Assembly: GCF_000022085.1 (NCBI RefSeq)
Contig: NC_011894.1
Span: forward strand, 3,313,501 to 3,377,500
Length of the DNA stretch: 64,000 nucleotides
Direction of reading: 5' to 3'
From: Methylobacterium nodulans ORS 2060
Lineage (GTDB): Bacteria; Pseudomonadota; Alphaproteobacteria; Rhizobiales; Beijerinckiaceae
Part shown: in pieces, positions 43,570-51,366 of the stretch
Numbering within the stretch: the stretch's first letter is position 1
Layout of the letters: every line of letters starts with the position of its first letter
Program-made: the position numbers and the translations under genes
The notes under the pieces: generated by a model
What the model saw: only the letters and a program-made list of their open reading frames with translations
Told to the model about the DNA's origin: nothing
Databases searched by the model: none

Positions 43570-44349
43570 GGAGCGTGGAGGCGTTGCCCTCTTCGGCTTT
43601 GGGCTCGGTCGCGCTCAACCCAACGCGGTAGAGCTTACCGCTCATCCAGCTCTGCTGGCCGTGATACCGGCCAGCGAAAGTTCTGACCCATTGCTGCAGG
43701 CCGAGACTGTGCAAGAGCCTGCTTGCTCAACCGACGTTTCGGGCGCGGCACCGTGGTGCCGGCGCGGGCGGGGCTGGAGGCGAAGCGGACGTGGGCGACC
43801 AAGTTCGAGATGCGCACGCCCCGCTACACGACGCGGCTTGACGAACTGCCCGTGGTCAATGCCGTGCCAGTGTGAGCGAGCGTGTCGTTCCCCCTGATGC
43901 GCCGCATCTGCGTAGCTGGCTGCCATCATGGGGGTGGTCGAGCGGGAGACCCCTTTTCTGCAGGCACTCCTCGATCGTGAACCCGCACGTGCTCAGGTCA
44001 TACGCACTGGACTAGTATAACTACAGATCCCGGCAACGATAGAAACAGGTACCCGAACCCTCCGCCTCGTACATCCAACAAATATCTTGCCTCAGACGCA
44101 TCAAAAGTGATTCGGTTTTCCGCGCGCCTATGCCATTCTACTCACGCTGACCAAGACATTGCCGGCCGTGACAGCCCGTTCGGGAGTGCAGCTTAAGCAC
44201 AACATATTGTAGCATGCCGTCGGCCTAAGCCACGAAATATTGTGGCTCCTGCCAAACATCAAACGGGCACCGAGGCCTGGGCGAACTTTGTGCTGAGCCG
44301 GCATTCCTTTGGCAGCGCAGGGGGCTAACCCAGTGCGTGGAGTAAAGCC
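43570..44349. other. Intergenic region before the propeller gene
   Basis: No gene supported. 43990-44230 is AT-richer than the flanks and probably holds the promoter of the gene at 44350. Confidence 0.4.
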
Positions 44350-45507
44350 ATGGGCGCCTTAGATTACAGTCAAGCCGAACCCGAGCACATGCATCACCGG
44401 CACGAACACATGCGTCATCAGCATCACCGGCAGGAACAAGAAAACAGCTACACTCAGACCAATTTGGTGTCTTCCGACCCATCGCTGCCGGCGGAGTTCA
44501 TCGATCCCAACCTGATCAATCCGTGGGGTGTTGCGCACGGCCCCGGCGGACCGCTCTGGGTTTCAGACAACGGCACAGGCGTAACCACCGTCTACGATGG
44601 CGCTGGTAATCTGATCCCGATTGACGGAAACACAGCCATCACCATCGCGACGCCGCCCGGTCAAACCGACCACGCCACCCCAACCGGCCAGGTCTTCAAC
44701 GACACCGGTAGCGGCTTCGATATTACCGAGAACGGCTCAACAGCGCCCGCGGCCTTCATTTTCGGGACCGAGGACGGCACCATCTCCGGCTGGAACCCGA
44801 ACGTAGATCCGGCCAAGTCGGTGCTGGCGGTCGATAATTCCACAGCCGGAGCTGTCTACAAGGGACTGGCAATCGGACATACCGAGTCCGATACGCTCCT
44901 CTTCGCGGCGAATTTCCACGATGGAACCGTGGACGTGTTCGACAGTCAGTTCCACCCGGTCAATAGTTTCACGGACCCGAGCTTGCCGGCAGGGTACGCG
45001 CCCTTCAACACGCAGGTACTCGATGACCACCTGTTCGTCAGCTTTGCTCTGCAGGATGAGGCCAAGCACGACGATGTGGCTGGCCCGGGCAACGGCTTTG
45101 TCGACGAGTTCGACTTCTCCGGGCACCTTCTCCACCGCGTTGCCTCGGGTGGGCTGCTGAACTCTCCCTGGGGGCTGGCCATCGCTCCCTCTGGGTTCGG
45201 GGAATTCTCTGGCGACCTCCTGGTCGGGAACTTCGGGGACGGGACGATCAACGTCTACGACCCGCATAACTTCGGCTTTCTGGGCAAATTGGATGACCCC
45301 GCGGGGAATCCAATCACGATTGGGGACCTGTGGGCGCTTGAACCCGGCACCGGGGTGCGAAACGGCGATCCCCACAGCGTCTACTTCACGTCGGGTGTGC
45401 AGAACGAAGCACAGGGCCTGTTCGGCAGCCTGATGGCCACCTCGGAGCCGGACCATTTCGATCATCACGGCATCTCGATGGGCGGGTATCTCACCCCGCC
45501 GGCTTGA
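44350..45507 (+). CDS. TIGR03118-type beta-propeller protein
   Basis: 385 residues. A His-rich start (HMHHRHEHMRHQHHRQEQEN) may bind metal. Then comes the family opening YTQTNLVSSDPSLPAEFIDP, NLINPWGVAHGPGGPLWVSD, NGTGVTTVYDGAGNLIPIDG and repeated blades (FIFGTEDGTISGWNP, VYKGLAIGHTESDTLLFAAN, NSPWGLAIAPSGFGEFSGDL, LLVGNFGDGTINVYDP). This is the conserved NHL/propeller-like family TIGR03118. Function is not established; the His-rich extension is not typical as far as I recall. No signal peptide at this start. Confidence 0.85.
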   Translation: MGALDYSQAEPEHMHHRHEHMRHQHHRQEQENSYTQTNLVSSDPSLPAEFIDPNLINPWGVAHGPGGPLWVSDNGTGVTTVYDGAGNLIPIDGNTAITIATPPGQTDHATPTGQVFNDTGSGFDITENGSTAPAAFIFGTEDGTISGWNPNVDPAKSVLAVDNSTAGAVYKGLAIGHTESDTLLFAANFHDGTVDVFDSQFHPVNSFTDPSLPAGYAPFNTQVLDDHLFVSFALQDEAKHDDVAGPGNGFVDEFDFSGHLLHRVASGGLLNSPWGLAIAPSGFGEFSGDLLVGNFGDGTINVYDPHNFGFLGKLDDPAGNPITIGDLWALEPGTGVRNGDPHSVYFTSGVQNEAQGLFGSLMATSEPDHFDHHGISMGGYLTPPA

Positions 45508-45832
45508 GCCTGGGATGAGATCTGTGCGCCAACGGCAGGTCTAATAGCAGCCGAAACTTCGAATGCTGGCCGGGATTGTCAGCTGTGCCGGCATTTTCTT
45601 TAAGCAGGACGGTGTTGTCTGCTAAGGTGTGCCGATTTGAGGCGGCGGCGTGAGACGCCGTTCAGTACGTCTCAGATGGCCGGGGGTGAGGCTTCCGAAA
45701 CAGCTTGAGACGGGGGTCTAGATCCAAGCGAGAGGGAACCAGCCGGGCGTGCTTGCGGCGCTCAAGGCGCCGATCGCCCGGTATATCGGCTTCACCAACC
45801 AGAGCCTCCTCCGGCCGCGCGACCAGGAACGG

Positions 45833-45937
45833 TCAGCCCATCCGGGTCCGTCGCTGGCAGTATCGGCAGTGCAGAGTGAAGCCGAGCGCTCCGCTGGCCT
45901 GCCACGCCGCTACGGTGTGCGGGTTCGGGTCACTCAC
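45833..45937 (-). CDS. Very small protein with a CRYC motif
   Basis: 34 residues from the GTG at 45937: MSDPNPHTVAAWQASGALGF then TLHCRYCQRRTRMG. The start overlaps the stop of the preceding gene (45934-46059) by GTGA. One Cys pair could be half of a zinc ribbon. Confidence 0.45.
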   Translation of the reverse strand: MSDPNPHTVAAWQASGALGFTLHCRYCQRRTRMG

Positions 45938-46059
45938 GCGGGCCTCGCCAGCAGGATCGCTGTCCGCACTGCCATGTGCCGGGCGGCTTCGCTCATTGTA
46001 GGTGGTGGGATCTCCCGGCCGTTCTCGTCGTAGGCGCCGCGCGGGCTGCGGCGGCTCAT
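45934..46059 (-). CDS. Very small protein with EIPPPT and AVRTAILLARP
   Basis: 41 residues: MSRRSPRGAYDENGREIPPP then TMSEAARHMAVRTAILLARP. The first half matches the start of the 49748 fragment (RYAYGDNDREIPPPTIAEL), the second half matches the tails at 1021-1065 and 48958. It looks like a recurring two-part small gene of this genome. Confidence 0.5.
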   Translation of the reverse strand: MSRRSPRGAYDENGREIPPPTMSEAARHMAVRTAILLARPA

Positions 46060-46239
46060 AGACGGAGACGTAGGCCCCGCACGTTGCGCGGCTAATTCTC
46101 CCTACAGAAGCCTGCGAGAGTGCATTCGTTCGATCTACTGTCGTGCACCAACGCACAGCAGTCCTCCGACAAACTGCTTATGACGTTCTCACTTCAGATG
46201 CCTGCGCAACCCTAATCTGGAGATTGGAGGAAATAGATT

Positions 46240-46479
46240 ATGAAAAAGAGTCTTACCTTAGCTATTGCGGGCGTCATCGCTAGCGCGGCGTTCGCAACCA
46301 CTGCTTCAGCCAAAAGTTGCCGCTGGTATGGCGGTCAAAGCAACCGGATCTATGCCTGCAAAGATACGAGCGGGTATTCAGAAAAGCTGAAAAAGATCCA
46401 CGACGGCTGGTATGGCAAATCGAATACCGTTTTACAGCCTATCGTTAATTACAACTCCGGGGCCTTTGGGACGCGGTAA
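46240..46479 (+). CDS. Small exported protein
   Basis: 79 residues: signal peptide MKKSLTLAIAGVIASAAFAT (cleavage near ASA), then KSCRWYGGQSNRIYACKDTS and a Tyr/Lys-rich end. Two Cys could pair. GGAGGAAATAGATT precedes the ATG, a very good ribosome site. Confidence 0.7.
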   Translation: MKKSLTLAIAGVIASAAFATTASAKSCRWYGGQSNRIYACKDTSGYSEKLKKIHDGWYGKSNTVLQPIVNYNSGAFGTR

Positions 46480-46519
46480 GACTCAAGCCGCAATCTGCCA
46501 GAACGCCGGCCTAATCGCA

Positions 46520-46890
46520 TTAACGCCCGAACTCCCACACCAGGATCCCGCGATACCGCCCCGGCTTGTGCCGTGGGATCGTCCAGAGGTGCTTCCGCAT
46601 GAGTCGGCCCGCACCTCCAGAACCGGGTAGAGGCTGATCAGCAGCACGCCTGTCCAGTCGCCTCGGATCACACCGGACTGAGGGTGGACCCCGAACAGCG
46701 TCAAAGTGTCCCAGCCGAGCCGGTCAGCCTCAGGCCCGAAGTCGTCCACGAAACGCCGGCAGTTCGCGAGCGTCTCGACCCATTCGTCCGGCCGAAAGCG
46801 GGGGCATGGCGGCTGGCCCGCCGACAGGCTGGCGAGCCCGCGGGACCATTCGAGGACGGTGGGGGAGAGGTCAAAATCGGGCTCGGTCAT
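46520..46890 (-). pseudogene. Copy D of the five-copy family, nearly full length with one frameshift
   Basis: From the ATG at 46890: MTEPDFDLSPTVLEWSRGLA, FRPDEWVETLANCRRFVDDF, GWDTLTLFGVHPQSGVIRGD and LISLYPVLEVRAD. Here one T is missing relative to copy B; in the restored frame the end reads FMRKHLWTIPRHKPGRYRGI and LVWEFGR, stop at 46520. About 123 residues when intact. This defines the ancestral protein: small, soluble, mixed alpha/beta, unknown function. Confidence 0.6.
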
Positions 46891-46998
46891 GCGACGGGTA
46901 GGTTAGACAAACTGGCGGAAAAGCCCAAGCTTCTCAAAGGCCGGTTAGACAGCTTCGCTCGGCGCTAACTTGTTGAAAACGGACGATAAACAACGCTC

Positions 46999-47042
46999 CT
47001 GAAAATCGCAGTGTCGGTGGTTCGATTCCGCCCCTGGCACCA
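46999..47042 (+). other. 3' part of tRNA-Phe, candidate attachment site (right copy)
   Basis: Same sequence as at 19872-19916 except CCTGGCACCA for CCTGGGCACCA. No 5' half precedes it. It marks the right end of the proposed 27-kb island. Confidence 0.8.
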
Positions 47043-47189
47043 CTTATCTCTCAATGACTTAAGTGGCGCTTCCTCACCTGATCTTTCAGGTGCGTTACCG
47101 CGCGCGTTACCACGGTCTGTTTCCACTCTGCCCTGGTCTCGATCGGGCTGCTCTCGCGGCATAGGACTGAGCACAACCTCCCCATTATC

Positions 47190-47301
47190 CGTCCCCACCG
47201 TCCTCGAATGGAGCCGCGGGCTCGCCAGCCTGTCGCTGGGCCTGCCGCCGTGCCCTGGCTTCCGGCCCGACGAACGGGTCAAGACGCCCGCGAAGCTGTG
47301 A
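47190..47301 (+). pseudogene. Copy E of the five-copy family (fragment)
   Basis: Reads SPTVLEWSRGLASLSLGLPP, then CPGFRPDERVKTPAKL and a stop at 47301. It starts without an ATG just right of the tRNA scar. 47043-47189 shows no gene. Confidence 0.55.
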
Positions 47302-47405
47302 GACTGTACGGCCCCTCGCACGCGCAAGAGGAGGGCCGTTCGCATAATGGCCAATTTGGCCGCGCTCGACAGCCGTGAGCCGACGCCGCGAGTGAGCGGC
47401 TCGCG

Positions 47406-47667
47406 TCAGGGATTGCAGCCGATGCAAATGTCCCGCACCGCGTACATGCCCCTCGGCGTGCCCAGCTTCCGGTTCGGAAGCCGGCCCTTGGCAATCTCCG
47501 GCCGCTTGGGGGCTGATTGCGTGGGTAGGCTCCCTGTCACCTCGACCTTGGGCGGTACCTAGGCGGACTCCTCGGCTTTAGGCGCCGTAGGGGAGCGGGC
47601 GGCATGGCCGCCGCGCGAGTGTCCTCCGGAACCGGATCCGCGCCGTCGTCTTGAAAAACTGGGCCAT
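47406..47667 (-). pseudogene. Small gene with frameshift and stop (VRDICIGCNP end)
   Basis: The ATG at 47667 opens MAQFFKTTARIRFRRTL; the next frame continues SRGGHAARSPTAPKAEESA, meets a TAG, then VPPKVEVTGSLPTQSAPKRP, EIAKGRLPNRKLGTPRGMYA and VRDICIGCNP. Coherent protein sequence on both sides of each lesion suggests a recently dead gene of about 85 residues. Confidence 0.4.
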
Positions 47668-47712
47668 ACCCCTAGCTGTTGCGTCCTTCAGCACTCAGAG
47701 GGAGGCCACATC

Positions 47713-48048
47713 ATGCGTCCACATGCACTCGGCATCACCGCTGCAGCAGCGCTCTTCATCTTGCCGATTTCGGCCTTCTCACAGGGGATTGAGATTGGGC
47801 CGGGCGGTATTGGCTTCGGAGGCGGCCGCCGCGGCGGCGACTGCGAGCAGCTAAGGCGCGCGTGCTTGAACAAGGACGCCTTGGGTGAACGGGGCGAAGG
47901 CAACTGCCGGCGCTACCGCGAAGCGTGCGAGAGACGCCGTCCCTCTCGAGATATGTGCTGGGAACTGCGCCAAGCCTGCCTCTATAAGGATGAACTGGGC
48001 GAGCGAGGGGCGGGCAACTGCCGGCGCTACCGGGAAAATTGCCGCTGA
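47713..48048 (+). CDS. Exported protein with a duplicated Cys motif
   Basis: 111 residues: signal peptide (ALGITAAAALFILPISAFSQ), a Gly-rich linker, then two copies of a 4-Cys-spaced unit: CEQLRRACLNKDALGERGEG-NC..YREAC and CWELRQACLYKDELGERGAG-NC..YRENC. The even Cys number suggests disulfide-linked helical hairpins in the periplasm. The frame starts at ATG 47713 after GGAGG. Function unknown. Confidence 0.7.
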   Translation: MRPHALGITAAAALFILPISAFSQGIEIGPGGIGFGGGRRGGDCEQLRRACLNKDALGERGEGNCRRYREACERRRPSRDMCWELRQACLYKDELGERGAGNCRRYRENCR

Positions 48049-48087
48049 TTCTGAATGTGACTCGGTGCCTGTTTCTGGAGGTGCAAA

Positions 48088-48459
48088 ATGAGAAAGATCC
48101 TTATCGCTGCATCTTGTCTTTTCTTACTGCCGCTTCCTGCTCTTGCTCAAGGTTTATCCCGGGATGATGACCGAGGCGGATCATACGGCCGAAGTGACAG
48201 AAGTAGAGACGATGGGAGATATCGTCCCTATGAGGACCGAGACCACGATGATTGGCGAGATTATTCGGATTACATGCCGAGGCGAGGCTCTTCGTTCCAC
48301 ATAAAGATTGGAGATGCGAGGATCCGTGTCCAATGCGGTCCCCGCGAAACGTTGAAGGACTGCGTTGACGCTGCCACCATGCTATTCGACAAAGCCCGTT
48401 CGCTGCCGACTACAGGCAGCGCAAGCCCGGGATCCGGAACCGCACCATCGAGGCCGTAG
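48088..48459 (+). CDS. Small exported protein, Asp/Arg-rich
   Basis: 123 residues: signal peptide MRKILIAASCLFLLPLPALA, an Asp/Arg/Tyr-rich stretch (RDDDRGGSYGRSDRSRDDGR), then a folded-looking end (FHIKIGDARIRVQCGPRETL then KDCVDAATMLFDKA). It follows the 47713 gene by 39 bp with GGAGG before the ATG, so the two are probably one operon. Confidence 0.7.
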   Translation: MRKILIAASCLFLLPLPALAQGLSRDDDRGGSYGRSDRSRDDGRYRPYEDRDHDDWRDYSDYMPRRGSSFHIKIGDARIRVQCGPRETLKDCVDAATMLFDKARSLPTTGSASPGSGTAPSRP

Positions 48460-48585
48460 TCCGAGACGTGCGTTCCGTGGGAGGTGGTGCCCTATGCGCC
48501 GCCTCCTCCTAGCCCGACATGCGGACAGCATCCCGGCAGGCGCAATCTCAGGGGGCCGGTGTTCCAATAGGGCGTGCTCTGAGCG

Positions 48586-48949
48586 ATGGGCCGCAACCTG
48601 CCGGTGGCCGTCCTGGGATCGAGCGGTGGCGATGTCGGCTTCGGCGTCCGCGCGATCAAGGCGGGTGCCGTCGACCACCTCGAGAAGCCCTATGCGCCGG
48701 ATGCATTGTTGAGCGCTATAGCGGCTGCGTTGGCCGAGATCCGCGCGGACGTCGATCGCCAGCGTTCACGCCAGGGCGCTCTGGCTAGGATCGCGTCTCT
48801 CTCTCCGCTCGCGAGCGCGAGGTATGCTAGGGCTGAGCCCACGCACGGTTGAGGTCCACCGGGCCCGAGTCATGGAAGCGCTCGGCGCCCAAACCTGGCC
48901 GCAGGCGATGCTGATCGCAGCGGAAGCCGATATCAAACCCGCAGGCTGA
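48586..48949 (+). pseudogene. FixJ-type response regulator remnant
   Basis: One frame reads NLPVAVLGSSGGDVGFGVRA, IKAGAVDHLEKPYAPDALLS (end of a receiver domain with the KP motif) up to about 48810. The HTH end then appears in another frame as [20 protein letters not shown] and [20 protein letters not shown]. The segment between, normally LTEREREVM...GKSNKEIA, is mostly deleted, and the start of the receiver is missing. Confidence 0.6.
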
Positions 48950-48957
48950 GCGTCTGC

Positions 48958-49041
48958 ATGGCAGTGAGGACCGCGATCCTGCTGGCAGGCGTGATCGTTG
49001 CGTACACCCCACTGCAGCCACTCTGCCGGGTGATAGGATGA
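48958..49041 (+). pseudogene. Fragment with the AVRTAILLA tail
   Basis: A 27-residue frame MAVRTAILLAGVIVAYTPLQ whose start equals the shared tail of the genes at 820-1065 and 45934-46059. It overlaps the next start by ATGA (49038-49041). Confidence 0.35.
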
Positions 49042-49658
49042 TTGAGCCCAATCCGGTGTTCCCGGAGCTGACACGCCTCCGACTCGCCAGTGAGATCGCG
49101 ATGTGGGGGTGGGACATAGGTGAGCATACCTATGGTACGCCTCGCGTGCTCGAGCCTGACCTCGCACGCCTTCACATCGGTCGCTTCTGCTCCATCGGCC
49201 CAAACGTCACCATCGCGCTCGGAAATCACCGAACGGATCTTGTTACGACCTATCCATTCAAAGCGATCAACACGCTCTCGACAGCTTGGCCGAGCGCCGC
49301 GAATGCGGACGACGATCACGACACACGCGGCGACGTGCTTATCGGGCACGACGTGTGGCTCGGCGCCAGCAGCACGATCCTCTCGGGCGCACGAATTGGA
49401 TCCGGTGCCGTCGTCGGAGCAAGCAGCCTCGTGCGCGGGCAAGTGCCACCCTATGCGATTGTGGCCGGCAATCCGGCAAAGGTCGTGCGCTACCGTTTTG
49501 AGGCGCCCATCATCGAGCGTCTGCTTCGCGTCGCATGGTGGAACTGGCCGGAGGAGCAGATTGCGGCAGCAATATCCCAGCTTCTCAGCCCGGACATCGA
49601 AGCGTTCCTCGCACATGCGGAACTCGTTGGCGCTTCGAAGAAGCCTGCTGGGTCATAA
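49038..49658 (+). CDS. Xenobiotic acetyltransferase family (CatB-like, left-handed beta helix)
   Basis: 206 residues. Opening MIEPNPVFPELTRLRLASEI, then a hexapeptide-repeat helix (LHIGRFCSIGPNVTIALGNH, VLIGHDVWLGASSTILSGAR, IGSGAVVGASSLVRGQVPPY), the loop GNHRTDLVTTYPF with the expected catalytic His, and AIVAGNPAKVVRYRF. This is the XAT family that acetylates chloramphenicol, streptogramins or sugars with acetyl-CoA, usually as a trimer. The substrate cannot be told from sequence; many chromosomal members modify sugars. The gene looks intact in an accessory setting. Confidence 0.85.
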   Translation: MIEPNPVFPELTRLRLASEIAMWGWDIGEHTYGTPRVLEPDLARLHIGRFCSIGPNVTIALGNHRTDLVTTYPFKAINTLSTAWPSAANADDDHDTRGDVLIGHDVWLGASSTILSGARIGSGAVVGASSLVRGQVPPYAIVAGNPAKVVRYRFEAPIIERLLRVAWWNWPEEQIAAAISQLLSPDIEAFLAHAELVGASKKPAGS

Positions 49659-49747
49659 CAATTCCGGACAGGGCAGCGATTTTATCGGTGAGGCCAGCCT
49701 GACTCACACAGTCGCCGCGCACCAGGGCGCGGCGCACCTCTATCTTC

Positions 49748-49860
49748 ATGAGATTCCGCCGCAATCCCCGTTATGCCTACGGCGACAACGATCGGGAGAT
49801 CCCGCCGCCGACCATCGCCGAGCTACGCACGGACGGACACAGCGAACTCGAGTATCTTTC
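49748..49860 (+). pseudogene. 5' fragment of an EIPPPT-type small gene
   Basis: MRFRRNPRYAYGDNDREIPP then PTIAELRTDGHSELEYLS; matches the start of the 45934-46059 gene. The frame then runs into the opposite-strand gene, so the original 3' part is lost. Confidence 0.4.
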
Positions 49861-50128
49861 ACTTCTGCTTGGATTCAGGACGCTCGCCTGGACCCGGCGG
49901 GTGGCCGGGATCGGCTCGGCCACCTGGCTGTCCTGCGACGCCGGGCGCTCCGCCACCAACATTTGCGCCTGGTGTTGCGCCGGTCGTGCGTGGCTCCTGT
50001 TGAGCATTACCCGCCGCTGCCGGTTTGTCGGTTCCTGATCCTGTGGTCGTCCCTTCCGCTGCAAGGGCTACTGAGCCGAGGGACAACATGGCTGCAGTGC
50101 ATACGCCAAGGACGTGTCCAGGTTTCAT
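49859..50128 (-). CDS. Small exported Gly/Pro-rich protein
   Basis: 89 residues: MKPGHVLGVCTAAMLSLGSV signal (cleavage near ALAA), then a low-complexity Gly/Thr/Pro tail (GANVGGGAPGVAGQPGGRAD) ending ESKQK. Intrinsically disordered in appearance. Type seen in Methylobacterium; function unknown. Confidence 0.55.
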   Translation of the reverse strand: MKPGHVLGVCTAAMLSLGSVALAAEGTTTGSGTDKPAAAGNAQQEPRTTGATPGANVGGGAPGVAGQPGGRADPGHPPGPGERPESKQK

Positions 50129-50394
50129 CGGGAGAGCTCCCTATGTACGTTGGCTGACACTGGGCTTCTGGCCCGTGCCTAACGGATCAACGTGGGGTCC
50201 CACGGGACAGATCCAGACAGGCGTCCGATACGGAAGGCGGCCCGCCGCGGCGGGCTGAGTGGGTAGGTCAAAAAATCCTCTTGGGCTGTCTTCGTGGGGC
50301 TGCTTAGGGCGGCAATCGATCAAGTTGCGTCGTACCCCGCTGTGGCGACGCCGTTTCGAACTCGGCCGGACGGTAGCGGGTCAGCGCGCGTTTC

Positions 50395-50706
50395 ATGGCG
50401 GTCCAGAGGTCCGGGATGGTGCGCACGGCCAGCCCTACCACCGCGCCCGTGAGCCGCTACGGAGGCCGCCGCCACGCGATCATCAGCACCGATCGCTTCC
50501 CGGCCGATCTGCCCTTCCCGGGTATTGCGCTGCGCCTCCGCTGCTCCGCCTGCGGCTCCCGGGAGGTCGGCGTGATGCGCGACATGCTGGCCCACGATGC
50601 TCGGATGCACGCCGAGACCGGATGGGGCACGGGATCGGCCGGTCCGCTGCCAGCGCACGACAAGGCGGTCGGGCGGGACGTGCCGTGGCCGGATGAGGAG
50701 GGCTGA
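50395..50706 (+). CDS. Small zinc-ribbon-like protein
   Basis: 103 residues from an ATG at 50395; the well-formed part begins at VSRYGGRRHAIISTDRFPAD, then IALRLRCSACGSREVGVMRD and HDKAVGRDVPWPDEEG. One CSAC pair plus His residues may bind zinc. The first 20 residues look out of pattern, so the start or an upstream fusion is uncertain. A terminator follows. Confidence 0.45.
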   Translation: MAVQRSGMVRTASPTTAPVSRYGGRRHAIISTDRFPADLPFPGIALRLRCSACGSREVGVMRDMLAHDARMHAETGWGTGSAGPLPAHDKAVGRDVPWPDEEG

Positions 50707-50714
50707 AGAGAAAA

Positions 50715-50742
50715 GCCCCGCCGTGGCAGGGCCAGGCGGGGC
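50715..50742 (+). terminator. Hairpin terminator
   Basis: GCCCCGCC / GGCGGGGC arms with a 12-base loop, preceded by AGAGAAAA, 8 bp after the stop at 50706. Confidence 0.6.
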
Positions 50743-50760
50743 GAAGGCGACATCTTGCTC

Positions 50761-50943
50761 TCAGGGAGTTATAGCTAAGCACGTCCTCGGCATGAGGCGC
50801 ATCTCTTCTTGCGGGGTAACCGACCTTCCGAGAGCGGAATCTTTAGGACAGAATGCCAGCCGCAGCGGGGCCGGGCGGACTTGCTGGCTGTGGGCGCAGG
50901 CGGCTCCCCCGCCCGCCAGCAACTGGCGACGGCTGATGATCAT
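50761..50943 (-). pseudogene. Remnant of an exported (twin-arginine-type) protein gene
   Basis: The ATG at 50943 opens MIISRRQLLAGGGAACAHSQ, a twin-arginine-like signal start, then PLRLAFCPKDSALGRSVTPQ and a stop after 60 residues. Too short to be a complete exported enzyme; probably truncated. Confidence 0.4.
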
Positions 50944-51009
50944 GGCGCTGACCTTCAGGTTGTCAGGATGATGCAAGTCTAGTTGCCGACGTGAACGCGA
51001 GCAATAATA

Positions 51010-51320
51010 TGGAAACGTCGCAACCGATATCTGCGGAATATGGCACCGTGGAACTCCGGCACCTGCGCTACCTGCTCGCCGTTGCCGAGAAGGGGCACAT
51101 CACCCGTGCGGCTGGGCATGCAGCAGCCGCCGCTTAGCCAGCAGATCCGGAAGCTCAAACGCGAGCTTGGGGTGCAGCGGCTGCCGCGCGGTGTCGAACT
51201 GACCGAGGCTGGTGAGGTCTTCGTGCAGGACGCCCGCGTCCTTCTCTCGCAGCTGGACCGAACTAGCGAGCGGGTGCGCCGCACGGCCAGGGGTGAGGAC
51301 GGGCAGCACGGACGATCGAT
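51010..51320 (+). pseudogene. LysR regulator gene, N-terminal remnant with frameshift
   Basis: The frame from 51010 or the GTG at 51049 gives VELRHLRYLLAVAEKGHITR; near 51110 the reading shifts and continues MQQPPLSQQIRKLKRELGVQ, LPRGVELTEAGEVFVQDARV and LLSQLDRTSERVRRTARG. This is the DNA-binding domain only; the effector domain is missing and the core gene region begins next to it. Confidence 0.75.
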
Positions 51321-51366
51321 CAAGAACTGCCCGTCCGCCGGGATCCGCCGGTCCCGGTGCCCCTCT

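Larger units (their letters stand above)
19872..47042. mobile_element. Candidate 27-kb genomic island between tRNA-Phe 3' repeats
   Basis: Bounded by two direct copies of the tRNA-Phe 3' end, which share about 45 bases with one missing G in the right copy. Contents are island-like: IS remnants, a phage tail-fibre pseudogene, a decayed recombinase, catabolic and sensory modules. No intact tyrosine integrase is seen. Neither copy is a full tRNA, so the functional gene would lie outside, probably to the left, with elements stacked in tandem. Confidence 0.5.
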
